The notes: generated by a model from the sequence alone, not told the origin. Numbered from the stretch's first letter, positions 1 to 11,667 are shown. The stretch is DNA of 64,000 nt from Vibrio sp. (GCA_028131545.1 JAOICL010000004.1:62001-126000); one strand, 5' to 3'. A program made the numbers and translations.

Positions 1-183
1 GTCTATAAAGGGAATAAGCTTCACCTAAGTCTACCTGAAAATCAAAAGAATAATCCACTATAACTCACTTTTTTACATTTTTTTACTTTTACGGTAGGGT
101 AATGGTCATCCAAAGCAGTGGTAATGATAAATAACTGTTTATGTTAAATATCGCAAATTAGCTTCAATTTAGGAATCGGTATA

Positions 184-810
184 ATGTCAATCAATTCTCA
201 ATTTAATAAAAAAGATATCGACATATTAAAAGAAGAAACCGTTTTTAAGGGTTTTTTCAAAATGATAAAATATACGTTCAAACATCGATGTTTTGGAGGG
301 GAGTGGAGCCGTCCTGTTGAAAGAGAAATGTTCGAACGCGGGCCAGCGGCAGCGATGCTTCCTTATGATCCTATTAATGATAGCGTTGTTCTTGTCGAGC
401 AAATTCGAGTCGGCGCTTTATATCATGAGCAACCATGGCAATTTGAAATTGTTGCTGGTATGACAGATGATGGAGAAACATCGGAAGATGTGATTCGTCG
501 CGAGTCGGTAGAGGAAGCAGGATTAGAGGTGGGAAGATTAGAAAGCATTTTGTCTTACTACCCTTCTTCAGGTGGTTGCTCTGAAAAAATTGATATTTTT
601 GTAGGGGAAGTGGATGCCACTCAAGCACAGGGTGTGTATGGCTTAGATTATGAAGATGAAGATATTCAAGTACATCGTGTAACTCGACAAGAAGCATTAG
701 ATATGGTGACGGATGGTCGAATTGAAAATGCCTCTACCATTATTGCACTACAATGGTTAGCGCTTCATGCGGATGCATTAAAAGAGCGTTGGGCACCCTC
801 TAATGAATAA
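184..810 (+). CDS. nudF: ADP-ribose diphosphatase (Nudix hydrolase)
   Basis: 208 aa ORF with Nudix box-like GMTDDGETSEDVIRRESVEEAGLEV; followed by yqiB/cpdA/yqiA/parE as in enterics and vibrios. Confidence 0.9.
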   Translation: MSINSQFNKKDIDILKEETVFKGFFKMIKYTFKHRCFGGEWSRPVEREMFERGPAAAMLPYDPINDSVVLVEQIRVGALYHEQPWQFEIVAGMTDDGETSEDVIRRESVEEAGLEVGRLESILSYYPSSGGCSEKIDIFVGEVDATQAQGVYGLDYEDEDIQVHRVTRQEALDMVTDGRIENASTIIALQWLALHADALKERWAPSNE

Positions 811-1237
811 ACCCTATCACGTCGACTTACTTGAGTTGATGCGAATTTATGAAACCAATTATGCTAAGCTGAATGCGTTAGTCCCTATATCATCTGTAGC
901 TGGTGATATTTATTGTTACCAAGCCGTCGATCAAAGTTATCAAATAACAGTGATAGAGATTACAAAATACACATCTTTAGTCGAAGTTTTTCAAATAGGT
1001 GAGATGCCGATCTTTCCTTTACCTAAGTTGTCTGTCAGGCTATATCATGACGCTAGAGTTGCTGAAGTTATTGGTGGATATGGTAAGCTTTATGTGAAGC
1101 CAATATATGATTACCCCAATGACAAAATGAGACAGAAAGATGAAAAAGCGCAATTGAATCGCTTTTTACGTGATTGGCTTAATTTCTGTTTAAAACATGG
1201 GATTCGGCGTACCCCGATTGATTGGAGAGAGCCCTAG
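803..1237 (+). CDS. yqiB: DUF1249 family protein (YqiB-like)
   Basis: 144 aa ORF overlapping the nudF 3' end; synteny nudF-yqiB-cpdA; ends in RRTPIDWREP. Confidence 0.8.
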   Translation: MNKPYHVDLLELMRIYETNYAKLNALVPISSVAGDIYCYQAVDQSYQITVIEITKYTSLVEVFQIGEMPIFPLPKLSVRLYHDARVAEVIGGYGKLYVKPIYDYPNDKMRQKDEKAQLNRFLRDWLNFCLKHGIRRTPIDWREP

Positions 1238-1253
1238 TAGGTAGGATTGTATC

Positions 1254-2066
1254 GTGTTGTTATCTATATCTGAAGAAACCGTTCGTTTGGTTCAAGTGAC
1301 AGACAGTCATTTATTTGAAACGAGAGAAGGTAATTTATTGAGTGTATCGACAAATGATAGCTTTTTAGCTGTCATAGAAGCGATCGCAGAGCAGGGAACA
1401 AATTTTGATGCCGTGCTTGCTACGGGGGATATTTCTCAAGATCATACAGAACAATCCTATCAATACTTTGTTGATAATATATCTGCATTAAAATCACCTT
1501 GCTTTTGGTTGCCTGGAAACCATGATGAGCAGTCTTTAATGCATAGTTCCTTAGATCAAGCGCCTATCTATGATCATAAGCATGTATTACTGGGTGAGCA
1601 TTGGCAATGTATATTGCTAGATTCTCAAGTTTCTGGTGTTCCCCATGGTGGGCTAAATCAAGATCAATTAGATTTTCTCGTTCATTCGTTAGATCAGCAC
1701 CCAGAACGCCATGCCTTGATTCTTTTACACCACCATCCTATTTTGGTAAAAAGTGAATGGCTTGATCAACACACATTAAAAAATAGTGAAAGCTTTTGGA
1801 GTGCGCTCAAGGGATACAGCAATGTAAAAGCCGTTTTGTGTGGGCATGTTCATCAAGAAATGGATACAATGCATAACGATGTTAGAGTTCTCTCTACGCC
1901 ATCGACATGCATTCAATTTAAACCTTTGTCGGACCAATTTGCACTCGACCAACGCTCTCCAGGGTGGCGAGAAATTCATTTGCATAAAAATGGTCATATT
2001 GAAACAAGTGTAAAACGTTTGACTGATGGTTTATATCAGCCGGATTTCTCCTCTAATGGATATTAA
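1254..2066 (+). CDS. cpdA: 3',5'-cyclic-AMP phosphodiesterase
   Basis: Calcineurin-like metallophosphatase motifs (QVTDSHL, ATGDISQD, LPGNHDE, LCGHVHQE); apparent TTG start. Confidence 0.88.
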   Translation: MLLSISEETVRLVQVTDSHLFETREGNLLSVSTNDSFLAVIEAIAEQGTNFDAVLATGDISQDHTEQSYQYFVDNISALKSPCFWLPGNHDEQSLMHSSLDQAPIYDHKHVLLGEHWQCILLDSQVSGVPHGGLNQDQLDFLVHSLDQHPERHALILLHHHPILVKSEWLDQHTLKNSESFWSALKGYSNVKAVLCGHVHQEMDTMHNDVRVLSTPSTCIQFKPLSDQFALDQRSPGWREIHLHKNGHIETSVKRLTDGLYQPDFSSNGY

Positions 2067-2093
2067 CATTCTATTTTGATACAAGGACTTAAT

Positions 2094-2675
2094 GTGAATA
2101 AACGATTGTTACTCTATATTCATGGTTTTCAAAGTTCCCCTCAATCATTAAAAGCAATACAACTGAAAGAGTATTGTGAGCACCACCACCCAGATATAAA
2201 GTTAGTGATACCGCAATTACCTTATTATCCTCAAGAAGCTGCTGATGTATTGAAAAGGATTGTAGAAGAGCATCAAGCGCATTATCAGATTGGAGTTGTG
2301 GGTAGTTCACTTGGTGGTTTTTTATCGATATGGCTACAAAATAAATATTCACTGCCTTTGGTTGCGATTAATCCAGCGATTACTCCGCACCTTTTACTCA
2401 AAGACTTTTTAGGTGAGCAAACCAATCCTTATACGCAAGACGTTTTTCTTTTAAAGGCAGCGCATATTGATGAACTAAAAGCACTACGTGTGAATGAATT
2501 ACCTTTACCGAATAAAGCATGGCTCTTGCAACAAGAGGGTGATGAAGTTTTAAACTATCACGAAGCTGTGGATTACTTTCATTTAGCTAAAAATACCATT
2601 GAACCTGATGGAAATCATAGTTTTATTGGTTTTGAACGTTTCCTTCCTTCAATTATTTCATTTCTTTATCATTGA
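2094..2675 (+). CDS. yqiA: YqiA-type alpha/beta hydrolase (esterase)
   Basis: LLYIHGFQSSPQS and GSSLGGF motifs; probable GTG start at 2094 behind AAGGA rather than the TTG at 2076; upstream of parE. Confidence 0.85.
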   Translation: MNKRLLLYIHGFQSSPQSLKAIQLKEYCEHHHPDIKLVIPQLPYYPQEAADVLKRIVEEHQAHYQIGVVGSSLGGFLSIWLQNKYSLPLVAINPAITPHLLLKDFLGEQTNPYTQDVFLLKAAHIDELKALRVNELPLPNKAWLLQQEGDEVLNYHEAVDYFHLAKNTIEPDGNHSFIGFERFLPSIISFLYH

Positions 2676-2864
2676 GCGTAAGATCGCGTTTACAGTAAAA
2701 AGCACACAAGTCGTATAAAAATAGGCTTATATATAAATTAGATTGGGAATACACAATGGTGAAGATCGGCTATTTCCTTATTCTGTAGCCTATTGAACCA
2801 TAATGTAGTGCTCACCTTCATTTCCCTTTTTCATTACAACGAACAATAGAAAATAATCCGTACT

Positions 2865-4745
2865 ATGACAGAACAATATAATGCGAAGGATCTTTCCGTT
2901 CTAGAAGGATTGGATCCAGTACGACATCGCCCAGGGATGTATACCGAAACGGATAGACCCAATCATTTGGCTCAAGAAGTTATCGACAATTCGGTTGATG
3001 AAGCTTTAGCTGGCCATGCCAAGAAAATAAAAGTGATCTTACATGCCGATCAATCACTCGAAGTTATTGATGATGGCCGAGGCATGCCAGTGGATATTCA
3101 TCCTGAAAAAGGCATATCTGGCGTTGAATTGATTTTAACTAAGCTCCATGCGGGTGGCAAATTCTCCAATGACAATTATCAATTCTCAGGTGGATTGCAT
3201 GGTGTCGGTATTTCAGTGGTGAATGCGTTATCTCAACGAGTTGAAGTGACCGTAAAACGAGAAGGAAAAGTTCACGAAATTGCTTTTGAAGATGGTTATG
3301 CTGTAACAGAGCTGTCTGTAACTGGCACTTGTGGTCAAAAAAATACAGGAACCAGTGTCCACTTCTGGCCTAACAGTAAGTATTTTGATAGCGATAAATT
3401 TTCCACACTGCGTTTGATTAATAACCTAAGAGCAAAAGCCGTTCTTTGTCCTGGGTTAGAAATTATTTTTATCGATAAAGTGAACAATAAAGATCATCAA
3501 TGGTTTTATGAAGATGGTTTAAAGGATTATTTAGCTGAGGGTGTCAAAGGGTATCCTGTTTTGCCCGAAGAACCGTATATCGGGGAATTTATTGCCGAAA
3601 CAGAAATGGCAAATTGGGCTGTTATTTGGCAACCTGAAGGTGGAGATTTGATCACCGAGAGCTACGTTAACTTAGTCCCAACGAAACAAGGCGGTACTCA
3701 TGTTAATGGATTACGCCAAGGTTTACTCGATGCTATGCGTGAATTTTGTGAGTTTCGTAATTTATTACCAAGAGGGGTTAAATTAACAGGCGATGATGTG
3801 TTTGATCGTTGTTCTTATGTTTTATCCGTAAAAATGCAAGAACCGCAATTTGCAGGCCAAACAAAAGAAAGATTGTCTTCTCGCCAGACGGCTGCCTTTG
3901 TTTCTGGTGTGGTAAAAGATGCCTTTAGTTTATGGCTTAATGAAAAACCGCAACTAGCTGAGCAATTAGCCGAAGTGGTCATTGCTAATGCTCATAAGCG
4001 TATGCGAGCTAGTAAAAAAGTCGTTAGAAAAAAAGTGGCTTCGGGACCTGCATTACCTGGGAAATTAACCGATTGTTCACAGCAAGACTTAGGTCGAACA
4101 GAATTATTTCTCGTCGAGGGAGACTCTGCTGGAGGCAGTGCAAAACAAGCTAGAGACAGAGAGTTTCAAGCGGTGATGCCATTAAGAGGTAAGATCTTAA
4201 ATACATGGGAGGTTTCTTCCGATCAAGTGCTTGCTTCACAAGAGGTGCATGATATATCGGTGGCTTTAGGTATTGACCCGGATAACGCAGATTTGAGCGC
4301 ACTGCGTTACGGCAAAGTCTGTATCCTTGCGGATGCCGATTCCGATGGGCTGCATATAGCCACCTTATTGTGTGCGTTATTCACTCGTCATTTTAGAGCT
4401 TTGGTTGAAGCTGGCCATGTGTACGTTGCTATGCCGCCACTGTATCGTGTTGATTGCGGTAAAGAAGTCTTCTATGCCTTAGATGAAGAAGAGAAAGAAG
4501 GCGTCTTAGAAAGATTAAGTAAGAAAAAGTCAAAGATAAATGTTCAACGATTCAAAGGTCTAGGTGAAATGAACCCTCTCCAGTTACGTGAGACAACCAT
4601 GGATCCTAATACGCGAAGATTAGTGCAGTTGACCATTGATGATGATCAAGCAACGATGGAAATGATGGATATGTTATTAGGCAAAAAGCGGGCAGATGAT
4701 CGCCGAGCATGGCTACAAAATAACGGTGATATGGCGGAGGTATAA
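2865..4745 (+). CDS. parE: DNA topoisomerase IV subunit B
   Basis: GHKL ATPase and Toprim motifs ([17 protein letters not shown]), 626 aa, followed by parC. Confidence 0.97.
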   Translation: MTEQYNAKDLSVLEGLDPVRHRPGMYTETDRPNHLAQEVIDNSVDEALAGHAKKIKVILHADQSLEVIDDGRGMPVDIHPEKGISGVELILTKLHAGGKFSNDNYQFSGGLHGVGISVVNALSQRVEVTVKREGKVHEIAFEDGYAVTELSVTGTCGQKNTGTSVHFWPNSKYFDSDKFSTLRLINNLRAKAVLCPGLEIIFIDKVNNKDHQWFYEDGLKDYLAEGVKGYPVLPEEPYIGEFIAETEMANWAVIWQPEGGDLITESYVNLVPTKQGGTHVNGLRQGLLDAMREFCEFRNLLPRGVKLTGDDVFDRCSYVLSVKMQEPQFAGQTKERLSSRQTAAFVSGVVKDAFSLWLNEKPQLAEQLAEVVIANAHKRMRASKKVVRKKVASGPALPGKLTDCSQQDLGRTELFLVEGDSAGGSAKQARDREFQAVMPLRGKILNTWEVSSDQVLASQEVHDISVALGIDPDNADLSALRYGKVCILADADSDGLHIATLLCALFTRHFRALVEAGHVYVAMPPLYRVDCGKEVFYALDEEEKEGVLERLSKKKSKINVQRFKGLGEMNPLQLRETTMDPNTRRLVQLTIDDDQATMEMMDMLLGKKRADDRRAWLQNNGDMAEV

Positions 4746-4750
4746 GCGAA

Positions 4751-6997
4751 ATGTCAACGGAAATGTCATTAGATGGTGTTGAGCAGTTACCATTACGTAA
4801 ATTTACGGAAGATGCTTACCTTAATTACTCCATGTACGTCATTATGGATCGTGCCTTACCTTATATCGGTGATGGGTTAAAGCCAGTTCAACGCCGCATT
4901 ATTTATGCAATGTCAGAGCTGGGTTTATCGGCGTCGTCTAAATATAAAAAGTCCGCGCGTACTGTGGGTGATGTACTTGGTAAATACCATCCTCATGGTG
5001 ACTCAGCGTGTTATGAAGCGATGGTGTTAATGGCACAACCTTTTTCTTACCGTTACCCGTTGGTTGATGGTCAAGGAAACTGGGGAGCACCGGACGATCC
5101 TAAATCCTTTGCTGCGATGCGTTATACCGAAGCTAAATTGTCTAAATTTGCTGAAGTGTTACTGGGTGAATTAGGGCAAGGTACTGTTGAATGGCAGCCT
5201 AACTTTGATGGTACGATGAAAGAACCACAAATGTTACCTGCGCGTTTACCACACATATTATTAAATGGTGTGACGGGGATTGCGGTTGGTATGTCAACGG
5301 ATATTCCACCACACAATGTACGTGAAATAGCGAATGCAGCGATTCATCTGATCGATCATCCTACTGCCGACCTCACCGATATAATGGGGTATGTTAAAGG
5401 GCCAGATTACCCTACCGAAGCAGAAATTATTTCCCCTGAAGCTGATATTGCAAAGATTTATCGTACCGGGCGTGGCAGCATTAAAATGCGATCTGTATGG
5501 CATAAAGATAGTAACGATATCGTTATTACCTCATTACCGCATCAAGTCTCGGGCGCTAAGTTATTAGAGCAAATTGCAAATCAGATGCGTGCAAAAAAAC
5601 TGCCCATGGTTGATGACCTAAGAGATGAATCGGATCATGAAAACCCGACTCGTATCGTTATTGTTCCAAGGTCAAATCGTATAGATTGTGATCAGTTAAT
5701 GAATCATTTATTTGCATCGACGGATTTAGAGAAAAGTTTTCGCGTCAATCTTAATATGATTGGTTTAGATAACCGTCCTGAAGTGAAAGGGCTGGTTAAC
5801 ATTCTGAGTGAATGGATTCAGTATCGCCGTACAACGGTTAGGAAGCGTTTACAATATCGATTAGATAAAGTTCTTGCTCGTCTGCACATATTAGAAGGTT
5901 TATTGATTGCCTATTTAAACCTAGATGAAGTCATTGATATTATCCGAACGGAAGATGAACCTAAAGCGGTCCTGATGTCTCGCTTTGGTATTACGGATAT
6001 TCAAGCCGATGCCATATTAGACACGAAACTTCGCCACCTTGCTAAGCTTGAAGAAATGAAAATTCGAGGTGAGCAAGATGAATTAGAAAAAGAGCGTGAT
6101 AGCTTAGAAAAACTATTGGGTTCAGAGCGTCGCTTAAATACGTTATTAAAGAAAGAAATCAAAGCCGACTCTGACAAATATGGTGATGATCGTCGTTCTC
6201 CATTAATTGAACGTTCAGAAGCCAAAGCCATGACGGAACGTGATTTACTTCCAAGTGAAGTGATTACCGTGGTGCTATCAGATAAAGGCTGGGTTCGCCA
6301 CGCGAAAGGGCATGAGGTCGACCCATCCACACTGAACTATAAATCAGGTGATAAATACCTTGCTCATGCTCGTGGTAAAAGTAATCAACCGGCTATTTTT
6401 ATTGGTAATGATGGACGTAGCTATTCATTAGAATCTCACTCTTTGCCGTCGGCTAGAAGTCAAGGTGAGCCAGTAACCGGTCGATTGAATGTGAGTGCTG
6501 GAAGTCAAGTTCGTCATGTATTAATGAGTGATGATAGTCAAAATTGGCTGGTTGCGACTGATGCTGGATATGGTTTTATTTGCAAAGGTAGTGATCTTGT
6601 TTCAAAAAATAAAAATGGTAAAGCATTAGTTAATGCACCAGAGAATGCTCAGGTATTGTTGCCGACGTCGATTGAGAATATAGAACAAGATGATATTGTG
6701 ACGATTACCAATGAAGGGAGAATGTTGATTTTCTCGATTAAAGACTTACCTCAATTGAGTAAAGGTAAAGGTAACAAAATCATTAATATTCCTGCTGCAA
6801 AAGCGAAAAACAGAGAAGAATTTGTATCGCACTTATTTACGATCCCTAAAAACCAAGGAATTACACTGTATGCAGGTAAAAGAAAATTGGGATTAAAACC
6901 AGCAGACCTTGAAAACTTTAGAGGTGAGAGAGGCCGCAGAGGAAGTATGTTACCAAGAGGGCTTCAGCGAGTAACAAAGATAGAGTTTGATACTTAG
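4751..6997 (+). CDS. parC: DNA topoisomerase IV subunit A
   Basis: [32 protein letters not shown] motifs; 748 aa. Confidence 0.97.
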   Translation: MSTEMSLDGVEQLPLRKFTEDAYLNYSMYVIMDRALPYIGDGLKPVQRRIIYAMSELGLSASSKYKKSARTVGDVLGKYHPHGDSACYEAMVLMAQPFSYRYPLVDGQGNWGAPDDPKSFAAMRYTEAKLSKFAEVLLGELGQGTVEWQPNFDGTMKEPQMLPARLPHILLNGVTGIAVGMSTDIPPHNVREIANAAIHLIDHPTADLTDIMGYVKGPDYPTEAEIISPEADIAKIYRTGRGSIKMRSVWHKDSNDIVITSLPHQVSGAKLLEQIANQMRAKKLPMVDDLRDESDHENPTRIVIVPRSNRIDCDQLMNHLFASTDLEKSFRVNLNMIGLDNRPEVKGLVNILSEWIQYRRTTVRKRLQYRLDKVLARLHILEGLLIAYLNLDEVIDIIRTEDEPKAVLMSRFGITDIQADAILDTKLRHLAKLEEMKIRGEQDELEKERDSLEKLLGSERRLNTLLKKEIKADSDKYGDDRRSPLIERSEAKAMTERDLLPSEVITVVLSDKGWVRHAKGHEVDPSTLNYKSGDKYLAHARGKSNQPAIFIGNDGRSYSLESHSLPSARSQGEPVTGRLNVSAGSQVRHVLMSDDSQNWLVATDAGYGFICKGSDLVSKNKNGKALVNAPENAQVLLPTSIENIEQDDIVTITNEGRMLIFSIKDLPQLSKGKGNKIINIPAAKAKNREEFVSHLFTIPKNQGITLYAGKRKLGLKPADLENFRGERGRRGSMLPRGLQRVTKIEFDT

Positions 6998-7040
6998 TTA
7001 GATTCGCTCGATAAGTACTTTTGTGTTACCCCATCTTAAA

Positions 7041-7089
7041 AAGCACCAACGATTCTTTATTTCTAGTAATAAATTATCTTGGTGCTTTT
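7041..7089. terminator. Bidirectional rho-independent terminator between parC and degS
   Basis: AAGCACCAA ... TTGGTGCTT with T-runs on both outer flanks. Confidence 0.7.
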
Positions 7090-7090
7090 T

Positions 7091-8140
7091 TTAACGATAA
7101 TCTTCCCCAATCACGACAGGTAAAGTCACTTCAACACCTTTTCTTAATAGCTTGACCTTAGCTGTGCTGCCAGGGCGTAGATTGGTGATAATATCCATTA
7201 TATTGTTTTGTCCGGTAATGGTTTGTCCGGCAATGTCTAAAATAATATCCTTTGGTTGAACGCCAGCTCTATGTGCTGGGCTACCAGGGGTAACGCGAAG
7301 AACATAAATACCTTTATGATGTTCCGTACCTAATGTGGTGTTGATATCTTGAGCATCGATACCAAAATAACCCCGAACTACACGCCCGTCGGCAATGATC
7401 TTTTCCATAATTGTTGCCGCTAATGTATAGGGTATGGCAAATGAGATGCCATAGGTTTCAATATCGGTAGCTTGTTGAAAAGAAGCGGTATTAATACCAA
7501 CTAGCTCCCCTTTGCTGTTAACTAGAGCTCCTCCTGAGTTTCCTTTATTAATCGCGGCATCGGTTTGAATAAAGGATTGCCTTCCATCTGCACTGATTGA
7601 TGAGCGTCCTGTCGCAGAAATAATCCCAAAAGTCGTTGTTTGTCCAAGATTATAAGGGTTGCCTATAGCCAAAACGACATCACCAACTTCAGGGTTATGA
7701 CTTGAGTTTAAAGGAATAACAGGGAGATTTTGGCTTTGAATTTTTAATATTGCAAGATCGGTACGACGATCTTTACCAACGAGCTGCGCAGCTTCTATTC
7801 TTCCATCTTGTAGAGCAACAATGATTTGGTCGGCTTGTGAGATAACATGGTAGTTGGTGATGATATAGCCTTTTTCACTGACAATGACCCCAGAACCTAA
7901 CCCTTGAGTCTCTAAACTCAGCTGATGTTCTTCATTGTATTTTCGGCTATAAATATTAACAACAGCAGGGCCAGCTTTTCTGACTGCATCTCGGTAAGAG
8001 AGTTGTAGTGCTGATTGTTTTTTTGGAGCGGAATAAGCGATATCTTTTGTGGCAGGAAAATGAAGGTAAGGCGATATCATTAAAACAAGAGCAGCAGTGG
8101 CTACACCAAGTATGACAGAGCGTAAGAGAAACGAGAGCAT
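7091..8140 (-). CDS. degS: Outer membrane-stress sensor serine protease DegS
   Basis: HtrA-type protease with GNSGGAL catalytic motif, one PDZ domain and an N-terminal TM; adjacent to degQ. Confidence 0.93.
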   Translation of the reverse strand: MLSFLLRSVILGVATAALVLMISPYLHFPATKDIAYSAPKKQSALQLSYRDAVRKAGPAVVNIYSRKYNEEHQLSLETQGLGSGVIVSEKGYIITNYHVISQADQIIVALQDGRIEAAQLVGKDRRTDLAILKIQSQNLPVIPLNSSHNPEVGDVVLAIGNPYNLGQTTTFGIISATGRSSISADGRQSFIQTDAAINKGNSGGALVNSKGELVGINTASFQQATDIETYGISFAIPYTLAATIMEKIIADGRVVRGYFGIDAQDINTTLGTEHHKGIYVLRVTPGSPAHRAGVQPKDIILDIAGQTITGQNNIMDIITNLRPGSTAKVKLLRKGVEVTLPVVIGEDYR

Positions 8141-8297
8141 AATCCTAGCCTTCTAATATAAATTCCATAAAGGTCATTAGAATAGCATTGCTTTGTAAAA
8201 TGCCCAAGTGTTCAATGAGGGGGAGTAAGACACCTAAATTGGTCGTTGTATATTAGGTGTCTTAAGTGAGTTATATAATCGGTAAATCGATGGCGTA

Positions 8298-9665
8298 TTA
8301 TCGGATGACTAAGTAAATGGTACGATCACCTCGTTGGATATTTAATGCCAATACATTGGGTTTTTGTTCTAGTACTTTTCTTAAATCAGCCAGGTTTTGA
8401 ATGCGTTTACGATTCACGCCAATAATAATGTCATCTTGCTGTAATTCATAACGATGAGCATTAGATCCTTCTTTAACGGAAGTCACTTTTACCCCTTCGG
8501 CTTTATCCTTAGAAGTACTATTAGACAGCTCAGCCCCTTCAAGACTGTCATGAAGAGATTTGGCCTTTGCTTTAACTGTGCTTGCGGCACCTAAAGTGAC
8601 ATCAAATGTAAGGGTTTTTCCGTCACGAATGACTTTAAGTTTGACTTCTTTCCCTGCACCTTGAGTCGCAATTTTAGCTCTAAGTTCTGAAAAGGTTTCA
8701 ATGCTTTTGCCATTCATAGCAATGATGATATCGCCCGCTTCTAATCCACCTTTATCAGCCGCACTATTTGGCACTATTTGACTAACAAAGGCACCTTTAC
8801 TGGACTCATAGCCGAGGGCTTCAGCCAGCTCAGAAGTGACTTCACCACCTTGAACCCCCAGCATACCTCGTTTTACCTCCCCAAATTCTAAAATCTGGTC
8901 AGTTAAACTTTTCATCATATTGGCTGGAATGGCAAAGCCAATACCGACATTTCCACCACTGGGGCCTAAAATCGCAGTATTGATACCAATCAGTTCTCCA
9001 TTGAGGTTAACTAAAGCACCACCGGAATTACCTGTATTAATCGCGGCATCGGTTTGAATAAAGTTTTCAAAGTTTTCAAGATTTAAACCGCTTCGTCCAA
9101 GTGCTGACACAATACCAGAAGTAACGGTTTGGCCTAATCCAAATGGGTTACCAATAGCGACAGTAAAATCACCTACGCGTAAATCATCTGAGTTAGCTAA
9201 TTTAATTTCAGTGAGTTTTTTCGCGTTAATGATTTGAAGTAGCGCTATATCAGAAAGCTGATCTCCTCCAATCAAGTTAGCGTCATACTCTCTTCCATCT
9301 TTAAGCTTAACTCTAATCGTCTTAGCGCCATCAATGACATGGTAGTTTGTCACGACATAACCTTTTTCTGCGTTAATGACGACGCCAGAACCAAGACCAC
9401 GAAAAGGCCTTTCATTAATCTTTTCTTCTGGGAAGTTAGGCCCAAAGAAGAAACGGAACTCTTCCGGTACTTTTTGAGTTGACACTTGAGTGCCTTCAAC
9501 GGCAATGCTGACGACAGCAGGAGTCGTCTTTTCTAGCATCGGAGCTAAGCTTGGTAAAGATTCACCATTGATCGAAATAGGGAGGGCTGCCAAGGTTGGC
9601 GGAGAAGATAAAATAGTGCTTAAGCTTAGTGATAACACGGTTAATGCAAGTAAAGGTTTTCTCAT
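8298..9665 (-). CDS. degQ: Periplasmic serine endoprotease DegQ/DegP family
   Basis: Signal peptide, GNSGGALVN, two PDZ-like regions; start set at MRKPLLALTVLS rather than the longer track ORF start. Confidence 0.9.
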   Translation of the reverse strand: MRKPLLALTVLSLSLSTILSSPPTLAALPISINGESLPSLAPMLEKTTPAVVSIAVEGTQVSTQKVPEEFRFFFGPNFPEEKINERPFRGLGSGVVINAEKGYVVTNYHVIDGAKTIRVKLKDGREYDANLIGGDQLSDIALLQIINAKKLTEIKLANSDDLRVGDFTVAIGNPFGLGQTVTSGIVSALGRSGLNLENFENFIQTDAAINTGNSGGALVNLNGELIGINTAILGPSGGNVGIGFAIPANMMKSLTDQILEFGEVKRGMLGVQGGEVTSELAEALGYESSKGAFVSQIVPNSAADKGGLEAGDIIIAMNGKSIETFSELRAKIATQGAGKEVKLKVIRDGKTLTFDVTLGAASTVKAKAKSLHDSLEGAELSNSTSKDKAEGVKVTSVKEGSNAHRYELQQDDIIIGVNRKRIQNLADLRKVLEQKPNVLALNIQRGDRTIYLVIR

Positions 9666-9826
9666 CCTATGACTCCTAACTAAATACATCCAATGGAAAT
9701 ATAAAATCATTACCCTATATAGGGCTATACAAAAATATAGAGCTATACCAAATGGCTTTGACTTATTAATTTACAAAACTTCATATAAAGATAGGACTTG
9801 AAAACCTTTTTTTGGTTCCAATATAA

Positions 9827-10279
9827 CTACGCTTTTTTTTCGGTTACGGCTTCATCAGCTTGTATGATGACTTTTTCTTCTTCTCGTAATAATCCAGTAG
9901 CGCCGTTTGCGTAATCACGTGGTGCTTCTGATTCTGACTCAGTCTGTATTTGCGAGTCATCGCTTGTTACAGTCTGACTGTCAGGCATTTTTACAAAGGG
10001 GTTATCTTGTGCTGTTTGGTTGGCAATAAGATCATTTGATGATTGTGATAAATGTTGATATAACTTTTTATAGTTATCTCCAAGGGAATGTACCAAATTG
10101 GCCGTTTGAGCGAAATGATCCGCAATCTCTTGTTGTTGTTGAGCGAGTTGATATTTTGCTGTGTCTAACTCTTTCTGGAGATCTTTTTGATCTTTATAGT
10201 TAGATGCTTTGCTTCGGGCAACTAAAAAGCCCACACCAATTCCTATGAGTAAACCAACAACTGCAAATATCCAAGGCAT
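9827..10279 (-). CDS. zapG: YhcB/ZapG family inner-membrane protein (DUF1043)
   Basis: Single N-terminal TM (MPWIFAVVGLLIGIGVGFLVAR) plus coiled coil; SD GGAG upstream of the 10279 start; divergent to zapE as in E. coli. Confidence 0.85.
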   Translation of the reverse strand: MPWIFAVVGLLIGIGVGFLVARSKASNYKDQKDLQKELDTAKYQLAQQQQEIADHFAQTANLVHSLGDNYKKLYQHLSQSSNDLIANQTAQDNPFVKMPDSQTVTSDDSQIQTESESEAPRDYANGATGLLREEEKVIIQADEAVTEKKA

Positions 10280-10524
10280 AAAAAGCTCCTTATTAGTAAA
10301 GATAATCAATTTAAAACAATAGCTATCTTTATAAGAATTCATTACTCAATTGAATGCTGTACTTAAGTAATGAAGGTTTATAGTAAGGGTAATGTATATG
10401 GATGCGTAATGAAGTGCAATAATTGTACGCATTCATATGTAAAAGAGACCAGTCATATCACATAACGGCTATGTTATCATGGCCAATAATGTCGATACAT
10501 TTTTGGGAACATCAGGAGTAACTA

Positions 10525-11667
10525 GTGACGCCAATACAACGTTATGAGCAAGATTTATTGCATTCAGGTTTTGAAGCAGATTCAGCTCAAAGAAAAGCAG
10601 TGGAAGTATTAGACAAGCTTTATCATGAAATGATCGAACATAATTCACATGTAAATAAAGAAGTGAAGATAGCTCCTGTACCGAAATGGAAAATGAAAAT
10701 CTTAACGTTATTGGGACAGTCGTCAGCGAAAGTGGATACAGAGGTTGCCTTTCCTCAAGGCGTCTACTTTTGGGGAGGAGTCGGGCGAGGAAAAACCTAC
10801 CTTATGGATTCCTTTTATGATTCATTACCTATCGACAGGAAAATACGCTGTCATTTTCATCGTTTTATGTATCGGGTTCATGATGAATTATCACAACTGA
10901 AAGAGGTCAGCGATCCATTAGAGGTTGTTGCAGATAAACTTCATGAAGAAGCATTGGTGATTTGCTTTGATGAATTTTTTGTTTCAGATATTACTGATGC
11001 TATGATTTTGGGGACGTTGTTCCAAGCATTATTTAAGCGAGGGGTAACACTGGTTGCGACATCTAACATTCCCCCTGAGAATTTATATAGAAATGGACTA
11101 CAAAGAGCTCGATTTTTACCTGCAATAGCATTAATCCAAAAACATTGTCATGTCCTTAATGTTGATAGTGGCGTTGATTATCGTTTACGAACATTAGAAC
11201 AAGCAGAGATATACCATTCTCCACTTGATGAGAAAGCGAATCAAAATTTATTAACGTACTTCAAGCAGCTGGTTAATGCAGAACACACGGCTGAGCGTAT
11301 TATCGATATTAATCATCGCCAATTACCTATTATTGCTTCCGCAGATGGTGTATTACATGCAACCTTTGAACAGCTTTGTCAATCTGCCCGTAGTCAAAAT
11401 GATTATATTGAGTTATCTAAGCTTTACCATACGGTGCTATTAGCTGATGTTCAGCAGATGGGAGGCGCCATCGATGATGCTGCGAGACGCTTTATTGCAT
11501 TGGTCGATGAGTTCTATGAGAGAAATGTCACTTTAATTATTTCAGCTAACGTACCACTTGATGATTTGTATACAGAAGGGCAGTTAAATTTTGAATTCAA
11601 ACGTTGCCAATCACGTTTGACCGAAATGCAAAGCCACGACTACCTAGAAAGAGAGCATTTAGGGTAA
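10525..11667 (+). CDS. zapE: Cell division AFG1-like ATPase ZapE
   Basis: Walker A GGVGRGKTYLMD, ICFDEFFVSDI; GTG start behind AGGAG; upstream of rplM. Confidence 0.93.
   Translation: MTPIQRYEQDLLHSGFEADSAQRKAVEVLDKLYHEMIEHNSHVNKEVKIAPVPKWKMKILTLLGQSSAKVDTEVAFPQGVYFWGGVGRGKTYLMDSFYDSLPIDRKIRCHFHRFMYRVHDELSQLKEVSDPLEVVADKLHEEALVICFDEFFVSDITDAMILGTLFQALFKRGVTLVATSNIPPENLYRNGLQRARFLPAIALIQKHCHVLNVDSGVDYRLRTLEQAEIYHSPLDEKANQNLLTYFKQLVNAEHTAERIIDINHRQLPIIASADGVLHATFEQLCQSARSQNDYIELSKLYHTVLLADVQQMGGAIDDAARRFIALVDEFYERNVTLIISANVPLDDLYTEGQLNFEFKRCQSRLTEMQSHDYLEREHLG

Noticed and set aside
374-697. 107-aa minus ORF opposite nudF
   Set aside because: Antisense to a well-supported Nudix gene; no recognisable domain
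4751-6997. Possible quinolone-resistance substitutions in parC
   Set aside because: The QRDR region reads [13 protein letters not shown], the wild-type-like sequence; nothing unusual
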